Assembly (NCBI GenBank): GCA_032622095.1
Contig: CP136064.1
Coordinates: 170,200,310-170,264,309 of the forward strand
Reading direction: 5' to 3'
DNA: 64,000 nt
Source of the DNA: Siphonodentalium dalli
Lineage: Eukaryota; Mollusca; Scaphopoda; Gadilida; Siphonodentaliidae
The position numbers and the translations under genes were made by a program. The notes beneath the pieces are model-generated. The model was not told the origin of the DNA. It searched no databases and was given only the letters and a program-made list of their open reading frames with translations. This document shows positions 61,501 to 64,000 of this stretch, in pieces (position 1 is the stretch's first letter; each line of letters opens with the position of its first letter).

Positions 61501-63912
61501 AAAACAGTCAAATTCATCGGCCGGTTAAGCGTTAACGTGATCTAACGTTATGACCTCTAACGACGTCATAGAAGTTACGCATTGTTTTTATCCTGATGGA
61601 AGATAGTACCGTAACACAGCGTAAAAACAGATTTGACCTCGGCACGTGAAAAGTTGACCTCGGATCTGAAAATTAATATGCCTATGCCACTTCCCGACCG
61701 ATAGTATCCTCACATACGAAGTTTCATCAAAATCGGGTCGGCCGTTTTCGAGTTCATCGCGAACACACACACAGACCACACACAGATACACAGACAGAAA
61801 TTCCAACATATATAATAGATACTGGTTAACTGCTGTCACTGGTTGTTTCAGGCATTTGCTGATGTAAGGCCAAAAAAAAAAGTTTTGGTTCTCAGGCCCC
61901 GCCGCATTGAATAAAAGGGCCGCATTAGGCCTTTTTATTGCAATGCCTGATGTTATGACAAAAAAACTTACGAAAAAAGAAACAAACTTTTTTTGTTTTT
62001 TTTTTGGATTTTATCAACATGTCCATAGCAGATATGTGTTGAATATTAGTGTGCATTGAGCTCTAACATGTAATGTGTTAAAAAGTGACTTGCAGGCTTA
62101 AAACATGAAGTAGATGACTACAATTAAGAAAATGATTAGCTGATCCTCATGCTCTTCTTACAATTAGTCATTGTGAACAACTTACACTAATTGTAACTTT
62201 ATACAATTGAAAGGCACAGGACTAAATTCAGGATCACATATTAGAATGGGGAGGTATCAGTTTTTAGACAACAATAACAGTAGTTAATGTCAGGGGCATT
62301 ATTTATTGCACACCCAATGGCTTATTTGTGCGAAATACAGCAAAATACAGAAGATTTCAAAACGTTCAATAAACAATTGTGTATTGTTCTTGAACAAATA
62401 CAAACCGATTACGTCAACAACATCATTGGCGACTTTAACCGTAACAGACAATTTCTTCACTAAATTATTAGGTATAGTCTACATTAAGCACACGTTTGTT
62501 CAATTAAATAAAGAATATAGATCTAAATTTTAGTATAATACAAGCTACAATCTTCAGAGTGTGCATTAAACATAGAACAACACAGTTTTGTGAACATGTT
62601 AACGTTATTGCACTCGTTTGTCATGCTCTCGTTTTACCATCGCGTCACAACAAACTCGTGCAATAACGTTATCATGTTCACACACTTGTGTCGTTTTATC
62701 TATATATTGTTAGGTAATCCCAGTCATACACTGGTAGTACAATGTCATTTTTATATAAGACTAAATGAGTTTATATACATATCAGTTCCCTCTACCTTTC
62801 TGGTTATTACTAGACAGAGGAAGGTATCTTTGTCCATGCTTACTATGCGCAGAAAAAATAAAAAATAAAAATAAAACCCTCCCTCCCTCATTGATTTGAA
62901 GAAAAAAATTGCACGAGAACCAAAACACTTTTTTTTTTTGGCCTAATTGTTACGTTAATAAAGTGGATCATTAACCACTGTTAATGACTAATGAGCACAA
63001 TGTATTCAATACCAGCATAGTTCTCGGCGATGTCATGGTTATAATATTTGTGAGTTCATTAGAATGAACATAGCGATTAATTTCAGTATTATGAATAGCC
63101 GAACATACAAACAATATAAAAGTAGGAATGCTTGCGGTTCCTAAAAAAAGGAATCTAATATTACGGAAACTAAATAAAGTTTCAGAAAACTTCCAGAGTG
63201 TGGATAACAATCGGTCCCCATTGGTCCAATCAGATCCAAGGGCAAGTGCATTCAGTTCATTGAACACGATGACAGTCAGCATATTTCAAAGATGTAGTGC
63301 CACCTTTCTTGTAGAATTATACAAACCATAAGTTCAAAGCTGCAGTGCCGCCAATTAGTAGAATATACAACAACGGTCGAACGACCCGAAGAGTAACCAT
63401 GTCGCATCATCAAATGAACTGCCAACTGTGTGCAACATATTAGTAGTACTCATATTGTCAGAATCTCTTTGATACACGATCAAAGGTTTTTAACCCCTTG
63501 GTTGTAGATTAAACCTGTAAAACAAACAAGGTATACAATAATACTCGGGATTTTCAGACCCCGAAATAACACAGATTAATCGATGATGGAAATTGTAATC
63601 GATTATCAGCTTTGTCAATGGTTCATTGATTATACAATTAACCATGGCACTGCTAATTACCAGTATGTCCCAAGATCATTCTTAAAGAATATCTACTGAT
63701 TAGAATGGTGTTCTTACTCTCTCTAATGATTTTATAATTGGCTCTTGTGTTGCATGATACTTGTTTGATCACAGAAGAGTGATGTTGGACAAATCTTACA
63801 TTTCTACTAGACTCATTATTTTGCATTCACAGAGAAATCTGATACAGTTGTTAACAGAAAAGTTGGTTGTGTTCGACGGCCAATTTAAAAAGAAAGAAAG
63901 AGAAACCAAACG
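10350..63912 (+). CDS. RSF1: RSF1 ortholog (remodeling and spacing factor 1), 16 exons, 3' end outside the window
   Basis: RSF1 is the non-catalytic subunit of the RSF complex; with the ISWI ATPase (SNF2H/SMARCA5) it spaces nucleosomes in the nucleus. Exons 1-6, 14-15 and 16 match the N-terminus, PHD finger and post-PHD helix of human RSF1 in order. Predicted layout of the 1,327 visible residues: DDT-like about 13-80, WHIM-like about 85-200, acidic/Ser-rich 206-973 with a repeat at 703-855, AT-hook 996-1000, nuclear-receptor-type DBDs 1088-1158 and 1167-1232, PHD 1255-1299, basic helix after 1302. All junction phases agree (introns 1-15: 1,0,0,0,2,1,0,2,1,0,1,0,1,0,0) without a stop. Human RSF1 (1,441 residues) has its PHD near 891-941; here it lies about 360 residues later because of the longer exon 7 and the added DBDs. 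The rest of the acidic C-terminus must lie beyond the window. Confidence 0.93.
10742..11713. mobile_element. 972-bp non-autonomous DNA transposon with 8-bp target duplication
   Basis: The element is flanked by direct copies of TTTGTATC (10734-10741 and 11714-11721). Its first ~38 bases (GGAAACGGGCCCACTCGCC, continuing CCAGGGCCAGCTCGCCCC) are the reverse complement of the last ~38 with two mismatches near the tip. Inside each end the motif GGGCCAGCTCGCCCC recurs: four times on the left, and several times on the right in both orientations. Near the left end there are copies of 'agtgataccc'. No transposase frame exists. An 8-bp duplication fits hAT, P or Merlin-type transposition; the GG terminus does not settle which. 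Confidence 0.9.
12030..12230 (+). repeat. Possible SINE with TAGA-type tail
   Basis: A compact GC-richer block (GGATCGGGAGCCGACATAAA ... TTCACGTTAAAGAACCCGG ... CCCGAAAGGGGAG) ends in 'tagatagatagatag'. The layout is SINE-like, but I cannot point to clear A and B boxes and there is no second copy in the window. Confidence 0.35.
12245..13457. mobile_element. Inverted-repeat element enclosing a 260-bp tandem array
   Basis: The left end TACTCTCGGGCTCCAAATAA is the reverse complement of the right end (TTATTTGGAGCCCAAGAGTA) with one mismatch. The interior starts with two copies of a 'aaaagtgcag.cccaataatagtgcagggg' motif and then the tandem array. No coding capacity. No clean target duplication was found, so boundaries may be off by some bases. 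Confidence 0.7.
12428..13455. repeat. Tandem array, 260-bp unit, four copies
   Basis: Units start at 12428 (a shorter 248-base first copy), 12676, 12936 and 13196, each with 'tagtatggt.tgtgtcatg'. Copies are almost identical. One site alternates, CAATTTTCAT / CAACTTTCAT / CAATTTTCAT / CAACTTTCAT, pointing to a two-unit higher-order duplication. Confidence 0.92.
13900..14430. repeat. Dispersed repeat with GTCC/GTCT run and ~120-bp subunits
   Basis: After a microsatellite (GTCC then GTCT repeats, about 13955-13985) the unit 'accaaattttgtatgtgagtttctca ... ggagttatggcccttt' is repeated three times. A related copy lies at 15130-15360. The minus-strand frames here (13854-14159; 15166-15360) look alike only because the repeat is the same. 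Confidence 0.8.
14514..14629. repeat. 58-bp tandem duplication
   Basis: Two adjacent, nearly identical 58-base copies beginning 'atgaagttgtctctctcttg'; one base differs (atatta / atagta). Confidence 0.9.
15130..15360. repeat. Second copy of the GTCT-run dispersed repeat
   Basis: GTCC/GTCT microsatellite followed by the same 'cagacactttaggtata ... cggaaccaaattttgtatat ... ggagttatgaccctt' text as at 13950-14120. Confidence 0.75.
16096..16120. repeat. Poly-C run (25 C)
   Basis: An uninterrupted run of 25 C. A second run of 18 C is at 16973-16990, in a stretch otherwise without recognised features. Confidence 0.95.
17130..17540. repeat. Dispersed repeat starting at a 'gggggtatactg' motif
   Basis: It begins 'aaagggggtatactgttttg', runs through GTCC-rich text ('ctgtccgtccgtgcgtccat') and ends near 'gtatgcaccggacgacagtc'. 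A related start is at about 48230 ('ggggggtatactggagtcag'). The 104-codon frame here is spurious. Confidence 0.6.
18276..19104. mobile_element. 829-bp hAT-like non-autonomous element
   Basis: It is flanked by direct 8-bp copies AATGGTGA (18268-18275; 19105-19112). It begins CAGGGACCAG and ends GTCGCCCCCTG, so both ends read CAGGG inward, the usual hAT signature. Sub-terminal motifs such as GGGCGAAGT and GGAGACTTC occur near both ends in both orientations and recur in the element at 54461-55564. No transposase. Confidence 0.82.
20088..20182 (+). CDS. RSF1: RSF1 exon 2 (rest of DDT-like domain)
   Basis: It codes for residues 52-83: [19 protein letters not shown] then DRWEVFLIK. This aligns with human RSF1 (...LVELHLKLMRKIGKSV...DRWEKYLIK). 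Acceptor ttacag|TT completes a Val codon with the last G of exon 1; donor AAG|gtaccg is phase 0. Confidence 0.93.
20183..20698 (+). other. RSF1: Intron 2 (516 bp)
   Basis: Phase-0 GT-AG intron. No repeat or gene recognised. Confidence 0.85.
20699..20794 (+). CDS. RSF1: RSF1 exon 3
   Basis: It codes for residues 84-115 ([15 protein letters not shown] ... KLNILK), aligned to human ICQEFNSTWAWEMEKKGY...KLALLK. Acceptor tttcag, donor AAG|gtaggt, both phase 0. A helical part of the WHIM-like ISWI-interacting region. Confidence 0.92.
20795..21735 (+). other. RSF1: Intron 3 (941 bp)
   Basis: Phase-0 GT-AG intron. More than half is the mariner/pogo-like element at 21025-21577; the rest is unremarkable. 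Confidence 0.85.
21025..21577. mobile_element. 553-bp mariner/pogo-like MITE
   Basis: The ends CAGTAAAACCTCTCCAAAC and (right, reverse complement) the same 19 bases are perfect inverted repeats, flanked on both sides by TA. That pairing is typical of Tc1/mariner-pogo (Tigger-like) elements. No transposase frame remains. Confidence 0.88.
21736..21864 (+). CDS. RSF1: RSF1 exon 4 (WHIM-like core)
   Basis: It codes for residues 116-158. [12 protein letters not shown] and [16 protein letters not shown] align with human FDDNLKFKNIIN and LQPIGRDKDGLMYWYQ. The 'IGRDxxGxxYW' segment is the conserved WHIM motif of ISWI partner proteins. Acceptor ttttag, donor ATG|gtacgt, phase 0 on both sides. Confidence 0.94.
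22371..23535 (+). mobile_element. Degenerate non-LTR retrotransposon 3' fragment
   Basis: Frames at 22328-22756, 22753-22959 and 23056-23307 read as the end of a reverse transcriptase and its C-terminal region: a worn catalytic box (DDTSIF), [46 protein letters not shown], then a Cys/His cluster ([19 protein letters not shown], about 23330-23385) typical of LINE C-termini. Frames are broken. It differs from the LINE at 4955-7374. Confidence 0.82.
23820..26699. mobile_element. Array-bearing repeat element, copy 1 (17 internal units)
   Basis: It starts TAGCTCAACTTTACTTTG and ends with AAGTTGAGCTA (inverted match of the first 11 bases) followed by CAGTGTCATTGACACTTTCATT-type text, all shared with 28769-30542. 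Inside are 17 tandem units of about 155-165 bp, each with 'acatggccgccagcagccat' and 'acgggctacaggtcgtacc', in two alternating subtypes. A GT-rich microsatellite follows the left end. No coding capacity; superfamily unknown. Confidence 0.85.
26708..28155. repeat. Second type of array-bearing repeat
   Basis: It begins ATGCCCCCGACTTGAAGTCG and ends near 'ggtcgggggcaaatgccacg', a partial inverted match. 'gtacaaacattttgcattat' recurs at about 26769, 27116, 27288 and 27643, giving units of roughly 170 and 350 bp. The plus-strand frames with shared peptides (26827, 27135, 27348, 27614) are products of this repetition. Confidence 0.8.
28513..28570. repeat. Perfect 26-bp hairpin
   Basis: AGTGTACAGTGGGTAATTTC plus AAGGTG (28513-28538) is repeated exactly as its reverse complement at 28545-28570, with a 6-base loop GATATT. 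The sequence just downstream (28571-28710) recurs at about 50640-50775. Confidence 0.95.
28769..30542. mobile_element. Array-bearing repeat element, copy 2 (about 10 units)
   Basis: Same ends and same internal unit as 23820-26699 but with about 10 units (the last partial), and a GT-repeat microsatellite near 28826-28855. The difference in unit number shows array growth or loss inside a conserved frame. Confidence 0.85.
31113..31400. repeat. Palindromic 'GAATGAGGTCC' family, member A
   Basis: A ~90-base imperfect palindrome: 'gtccacagagggtgaattta' is mirrored by 'aaattcaccctctgggaacc'. It is preceded by AATAGTGTGTCTGTCATTTG, the terminal sequence of the family. Only the left half of the full element is present. 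Other members: 34200-34625, 38384-38772, 44149-44472. Confidence 0.85.
31608..31772. repeat. Palindromic 'GCATTCTCTTATAT' family, member A
   Basis: GCCAATGCATTCTCTTATA ... TATAAGAGAATGCATTGGC forms a near-perfect stem, followed by a second related palindrome ('tcagtgcattatcttatata ... agagaatgcactggca'). Related members lie at 49415-49475 and 53930-54085. Confidence 0.88.
31899..31975 (+). CDS. RSF1: RSF1 exon 5
   Basis: It codes for residues 159-183 plus two bases: [20 protein letters not shown] then WELIC. Human RSF1 has DHNVRMYIEEQDDQDGSSWKCIV here. Acceptor ttttag, phase 0; donor TGTCA|gtaagt, phase 2. Confidence 0.93.
31976..33130 (+). other. RSF1: Intron 5 (1.2 kb)
   Basis: Phase-2 GT-AG intron with a long T-run before the acceptor. 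No repeat or gene recognised. Confidence 0.85.
33131..33192 (+). CDS. RSF1: RSF1 exon 6
   Basis: It completes Gln184 and codes on to residue 204: [20 protein letters not shown], aligned to human NRNELAETLALLKAQIDPVL. Acceptor ttttag after a T tract; donor AAAG|gtcagt, phase 1. Confidence 0.92.
33566..33917. mobile_element. Long foldback (352 bp)
   Basis: The left arm (33566-about 33719) is matched by the reverse complement of the right arm (about 33741-33917) almost end to end, from ATATGAATAAACAATTTGAG at the tip to the central 'aaatccctctggaacagta'. The right arm has an extra ~22 bases ('ttgggaatatatagagaat'). The spacer is only about 20 bases, so an RNA copy would fold into a long hairpin. 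Confidence 0.93.
34200..34625. repeat. Palindromic 'GAATGAGGTCC' family, member B
   Basis: Two palindromes (34200-34310; about 34510-34620), each running from GCAGAATGA.GTCCCC through 'gtgaattta' to an inverted copy. They flank about 190 bases that include 'gcctcatcttct' and its inverse 'agatgaggcc'. Confidence 0.85.
34675..36980 (+). CDS. RSF1: RSF1 exon 7 (giant acidic exon with 14-residue repeats)
   Basis: It codes for residues 205-973 (2,306 bp, no stop), rich in Ser, Asp, Glu and Lys and mostly without predicted fold; human RSF1 also has one very large exon here. Residues ~625-650 ([22 protein letters not shown]) resemble human KKDKRPPILECLEKLEKSKK. A repeat of consensus [14 protein letters not shown] runs from Thr703 to about 855. 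It is followed by a basic patch [11 protein letters not shown] (857-867), a likely nuclear localisation signal or AT-hook-like segment, and [12 protein letters not shown], like the human RRSPRISRPTAK segment. Acceptor ttttag|AA makes Glu with the last base of exon 6; donor AAAAAG|gtaaga, phase 0. Confidence 0.93.
36168..36623 (+). repeat. RSF1: Intragenic 42-bp coding repeat (about 11 units)
   Basis: Consensus 'actaattctgaaaaaccaga' plus 'ttcagaatgtgttactgaaaag', giving [14 protein letters not shown]. Two units lack the TNSEK part. Each full unit has one Cys and several acidic or phosphorylatable residues. All length changes are multiples of three. Confidence 0.92.
37170..38132. mobile_element. 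hAT-like non-autonomous element (963 bp)
   Basis: The left end TAGTGTTGTTCCGATAAT matches the reverse complement of the right end ATTATCAGAACATCACTA with two mismatches. Sub-terminal 'aagcccat' and 'cgatttcc / cgatttcaattcc' also pair. The TIR style is hAT-like. I found no clean 8-bp target duplication, and there is no coding capacity. Confidence 0.65.
38384..38772. repeat. Palindromic 'GAATGAGGTCC' family, member C (near complete)
   Basis: The outer ends GTGTGTCTGATATTTGCAGA and (inverted) AATGTCAGACACAC are inverted repeats. Inside are two palindromes (about 38396-38482; 38667-38757) around a middle part ('cacccattagtcacctatat'). Confidence 0.85.
39029..40135. repeat. 20-bp minisatellite in two blocks
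   Basis: The unit is about 'ctcccatttataccagaact' (20 bp). Block 1 runs 39029-39730 and block 2 39860-40135, separated by a segment ('catgaccaaacagcttgtgt', about 39736-39843) that recurs after block 2 (about 40140-40250). The unit has no stop in the sense frames, so long open frames appear (139 and 100 codons). They are artefacts. Confidence 0.92.
40363..40544 (+). CDS. RSF1: RSF1 exon 8 (AT-hook)
   Basis: It codes for residues 974-1033 plus two bases: [16 protein letters not shown], then [10 protein letters not shown] with a GRPKR AT-hook core (996-1000), then an acidic run ([18 protein letters not shown]). AT-hooks bind the minor groove of AT-rich DNA; human RSF1 has a comparable basic-then-acidic stretch before its PHD. 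Acceptor atcacag, phase 0; donor CTGA|gtgagt, phase 2. Confidence 0.88.
40545..41644 (+). other. RSF1: Intron 8 (1.1 kb)
   Basis: Phase-2 GT-AG intron. A minus-strand frame (41383-41766) overlaps its end and exon 9, but nothing supports it as a gene. Confidence 0.8.
41645..41775 (+). CDS. RSF1: RSF1 exon 9
   Basis: Its first A completes Glu1034; it then codes [20 protein letters not shown] ... [23 protein letters not shown], an acidic then basic linker. It ends in the last G of AAAAGGATAG followed by gcaagt, a GC donor with otherwise perfect consensus, phase 1. The frame would meet a stop two codons later, so the splice is required. Confidence 0.85.
41776..42905 (+). other. RSF1: Intron 9 (1.1 kb, GC-AG type)
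   Basis: The donor reads AG|GCAAGT and the acceptor ccttccag. The first ~360 bases are a dispersed repeat (GACTTCGTCCGGGCT start, ACATACATAC microsatellite, 'acagacagaagttccaaaat' end) related to 61190-61822. The rest is AT-rich. Confidence 0.8.
42906..43000 (+). CDS. RSF1: RSF1 exon 10: first zinc finger of nuclear-receptor-type DBD 1
   Basis: Starting AG (making Glu1078 with the G of exon 9), it codes MNAAEAGRK and then a finger with C1088, C1091, C1105 and C1108: C-x2-C-x13-C-x2-C, exactly the first finger of nuclear receptors. Family-typical residues include SG..YYG and the Ser before the third Cys. It ends CRVCK|gtatgg, phase 0; the P-box residues differ from the usual EGCKG/EGCKA. The other acceptor reading, two bases later, gives an immediate stop. 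Confidence 0.9.
43001..44537 (+). other. RSF1: Intron 10 (1.5 kb)
   Basis: Phase-0 GT-AG intron splitting DBD 1 between its two fingers. It contains a copy of the 'ctgagctttgatgggtgggt' dispersed repeat (43665-43790) and a full palindromic-family member (44149-44472). Confidence 0.85.
44149..44472. repeat. Palindromic 'GAATGAGGTCC' family, member D (near complete)
   Basis: Outer ends CTGTCATTTGCAGAATGAGG and (inverted) CCTCATTCTGCTAATGACAG, with two inner palindromes (44155-44255; 44365-44455) around 'cacctattagtcacctt'. It ends about 65 bp before exon 11. Confidence 0.87.
44538..44694 (+). CDS. RSF1: RSF1 exon 11: second zinc finger of DBD 1
   Basis: It codes for residues 1110-1161. RFFRKAVRN is the recognition-helix continuation (canonical FFRRS). 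The finger has C1129, C1135, C1145, C1148 and C1153: C-x5-C-x9-C-x2-C-x4-C, the exact nuclear-receptor second-finger spacing, closing with KKC..VGM as in receptors. Between the fingers there are 20 residues against about 15 in classical receptors. Acceptor tttacag, phase 0; donor GCTG|gtgagc, phase 1. There is no C-terminal extension: the first Cys of DBD 2 is 14 residues after the last Cys here. Confidence 0.9.
45556..46015. repeat. Two-copy local duplication with G-runs
   Basis: 'gatgcctattttgagaaaat' then 'attcactttctat..ttggg' with a long G run appears at 45556 and again at 45828, both followed by 'aattaactagaattgtgctt'. The copies diverge slightly. Confidence 0.85.
46088..47537. mobile_element. 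hAT-like element (1.45 kb) with an unrecognised 191-codon frame
   Basis: The left end TAGTGTTGAAACGATTA pairs with the right end TAATCGTTTCAACACTA. Sub-terminal 'cgactagtcg' motifs occur near both ends. Flanks ATATATCG / ATATAGTG agree at six of eight bases, a possible worn 8-bp target duplication. A plus-strand frame 46384-46959 starts with ATG but shows no transposase motif I know; it may be chance. Confidence 0.75.
48180..48900. repeat. GTCC-rich dispersed repeats
   Basis: Two joined repeats. One starts at 'ggggggtatactggagtcag', with two copies of 'accatgggaacytgtgcacctgcg'-like text (48358, 48530), recurring at 50812. The other starts TAGCTCACCTGAGACGAAGT (48650) and recurs at 49979 and 51957. 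Confidence 0.75.
51303..51382 (+). CDS. RSF1: RSF1 exon 12: first zinc finger of nuclear-receptor-type DBD 2
   Basis: AA completes Glu1162 with the G of exon 11; residues 1163-1188 follow. C1167, C1170, C1184 and C1187 form C-x2-C-x13-C-x2-C, and [16 protein letters not shown] is very close to the classical receptor pattern (VCND..SG.HYGV.SC). The P-box reads CQSCR instead of CEGCK. Acceptor ttttcag, phase 1; donor TGTCGG|gtgagt, phase 0, the same position as in DBD 1. Confidence 0.92.
51957..52620. repeat. TAGCTCACCTGAGAC repeat with three internal subunits
   Basis: The text 'gggttcatatttggtgtgga' followed by 'gtgactcacattcagatttg' recurs three times at spacings of about 155-165 bp, then once more in diverged form. 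Same family as 48650 and 49979. Confidence 0.85.
53930..54085. repeat. Palindromic 'GCATTCTCTTATAT' family, member C
   Basis: Two palindromes: 'cagtgcattctcttatatat' with 'atatatacgagaatgcaatg', and 'atgtattctcttatatatgt' with 'ataagagaatgcattggc'. The flanking text ('ccctttcatgatgggagctg') is the inverse of that next to 31772. Confidence 0.85.
54461..55564. mobile_element. hAT-like non-autonomous element (1.1 kb), relative of 18276-19104
   Basis: Perfect 11-base ends CAGGCCTCAGC ... GCTGAGGCCTG. Internal motifs 'agggagacttcgg' and 'gggcgaagtcagcgac' match the element in intron 1. Flanking 8-mers (ATATGGGG / ATTGGATG) do not match convincingly, so boundaries or age are uncertain. Confidence 0.7.
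55692..59073. mobile_element. 3.4-kb element with ~105-bp terminal inverted repeats
   Basis: 55692-about 55797, starting CACGTTTATTGCCTACTCCC, is the reverse complement (about 85% by eye) of about 58970-59073. The interior contains two diverged copies of a GC-richer segment (57300-57480; 58275-58445) with a shared peptide [17 protein letters not shown], and repeated 'cttgtccccctg.aatcata' text (56866; 57560), so it looks like decayed coding sequence of a mobile element. Inverted ends plus gag-like remnants would fit a DIRS-type element; that is a guess. Confidence 0.6.
59230..59395 (+). CDS. RSF1: RSF1 exon 13: second zinc finger of DBD 2
   Basis: It codes for residues 1189-1243 plus one base. 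NFFRTP continues the recognition helix; C1203, C1209, C1219, C1222 and C1227 give C-x5-C-x9-C-x2-C-x4-[15 protein letters not shown] is almost the receptor consensus (C..CR..KC..VGM), followed by TRKLKM, like a receptor C-terminal extension. The inter-finger distance of 15 residues equals that of classical receptors such as the estrogen receptor. D-box: CDNNEDC. Acceptor tatacag, phase 0; donor TCAG|gttggt, phase 1. Confidence 0.92.
59396..60175 (+). other. RSF1: Intron 13 (780 bp)
   Basis: Phase-1 GT-AG intron; nothing recognised. Confidence 0.85.
60176..60243 (+). CDS. RSF1: RSF1 exon 14: first part of PHD finger
   Basis: AG completes Glu1244; residues 1245-1266 follow, [23 protein letters not shown], aligned to human ...DDDEPCKKCGLPNHPEL. 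C1255 and C1258 are the first zinc pair. Acceptor ttccag; donor TTG|gtgaga, phase 0. If exons 10-13 were removed, exon 9 would join exon 14 in frame. Confidence 0.95.
60244..60952 (+). other. RSF1: Intron 14 (709 bp)
   Basis: Phase-0 GT-AG intron splitting the PHD finger; nothing recognised. Confidence 0.85.
60953..61057 (+). CDS. RSF1: RSF1 exon 15: rest of PHD finger
   Basis: It codes for residues 1267-1301: [20 protein letters not shown] then [15 protein letters not shown], nearly identical to human RSF1. It supplies C1270, C1273, H1278, C1281, C1296 and C1299, completing a C4HC3 finger. PHD fingers read histone tails. Acceptor tttcag, donor CAT|gtgagt, phase 0. Confidence 0.97.
61190..61822. 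repeat. GACTTCGTCCGGGCT dispersed repeat
   Basis: It starts 'gaaggtgacccgacttcgtc' and ends 'agacagaaattccaacatat', the same ends as the shorter copy at about 41800-42160. It has an internal duplication ('aaatcggcccagcggatacc' twice) and a CA-rich microsatellite near the end. Confidence 0.8.
61866..62947. mobile_element. MITE-like element (1.1 kb) with AGGCC-A-run ends
   Basis: The left end TAAGGCCAAAAAAAAAAGT then TTTGGTTCTC is the reverse complement of the right end (gagaaccaaaa ... ttttttggccta). It contains an internal hairpin (62576-62695). No coding frame recognised; the target duplication is unclear. Confidence 0.7.
62576..62695. repeat. Hairpin with ~46-bp arms
   Basis: GTGAACATGTTAACGTTATT plus GCACTCGTTTGT (62590-62621) pairs with 62650-62681 with two mismatches; weaker pairing extends about 14 bases outward. 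The loop is about 28 bases. Confidence 0.9.
63833..63912 (+). CDS. RSF1: RSF1 exon 16 (post-PHD basic helix)
   Basis: It codes for residues 1302-1327 plus two bases: [26 protein letters not shown], aligned to human KLLCEKLEEQLQDLDVALKKKERAERR. Likely a charged helix after the PHD. Acceptor ttcacag, phase 0; donor ACG|gtatgt, phase 2. The gene continues past the window. Confidence 0.92.
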
Positions 63913-64000
63913 GTATGTTGAAAAAAAATAGGAGGGTTTCCCTGGTCAAAGATGTGTAACTCTGAAGACAGCCACAACCAGTTGTCTATTTATTATTTAT
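63913..64000 (+). other. RSF1: Start of intron 16
   Basis: The 88 bases after the exon 16 donor show no further exon. Confidence 0.8.

Larger units (their letters stand above)
61058..63832 (+). other. RSF1: Intron 15 (2.8 kb)
   Basis: Phase-0 GT-AG intron with a dispersed repeat (61190-61822) and a MITE-like element (61866-62947). 62950-63832 shows nothing recognised. Confidence 0.85.

Overview
The window is animal nuclear DNA, intron-rich and crowded with short dispersed repeats. Arrays built on GTCC/GTCT runs, repeats starting TAGCTCACCTGAGACGAAGTC, and repeats with a GACTTCGTCCGGGCT core are the kind I associate with mollusc genomes. A mollusc, or at least a lophotrochozoan, is my best guess; that is inference from repeat style.

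One protein-coding gene dominates: the + strand ortholog of RSF1 (remodeling and spacing factor 1, the histone-binding partner of the ISWI ATPase). I can follow 16 exons from the start codon at 10350 to 63912, where the gene runs off the window. All 15 introns join in phase and give 1,327 complete codons. Order: DDT-like N-terminus (exons 1-2), WHIM-like region (exons 3-6), a very large acidic Ser/Lys-rich exon 7 with a 14-residue repeat, an AT-hook and acidic linkers (exons 8-9), two tandem nuclear-receptor-type C4 zinc-finger domains (exons 10-11 and 12-13), a complete PHD finger (exons 14-15), and a basic helix (exon 16). Human RSF1 has the DDT/WHIM, acidic and PHD parts but, as far as I know, no nuclear-receptor DBDs.

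The double DBD is the main discovery candidate. Both DBDs carry all nine canonical cysteines at canonical spacing. Each is coded by two exons split at the same position by a phase-0 intron and bounded by phase-1 introns. Exons 10-13 therefore form two symmetrical 1-1 modules sitting in an otherwise ordinary RSF1 gene. The intron before the first module uses a GC donor.

Upstream (1-10349) lie two copies of a 2.3-2.8 kb repeat; the second is interrupted by a 5'-truncated, frameshifted CR1/Rex-like LINE and ends about 180 bp before the RSF1 start codon. Between the copies are two related minisatellites, a small inverted-repeat element and several CRE-like sites.

The introns hold many non-autonomous elements, several with clear ends: a 972-bp element with 8-bp target duplications (10742-11713), an inverted-repeat element around a 260-bp tandem array (12245-13457), hAT-like elements (18276-19104, 37170-38132, 46088-47537), a TA-flanked mariner/pogo-like element (21025-21577), two large elements with internal ~160-bp arrays (23820-26699, 28769-30542), palindromic families repeated in several introns, a long foldback (33566-33917), a 20-bp minisatellite (39029-40135) and a 3.4-kb element with ~105-bp inverted ends (55692-59073). 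I see no tRNA, rRNA, CRISPR or bacterial-type features.
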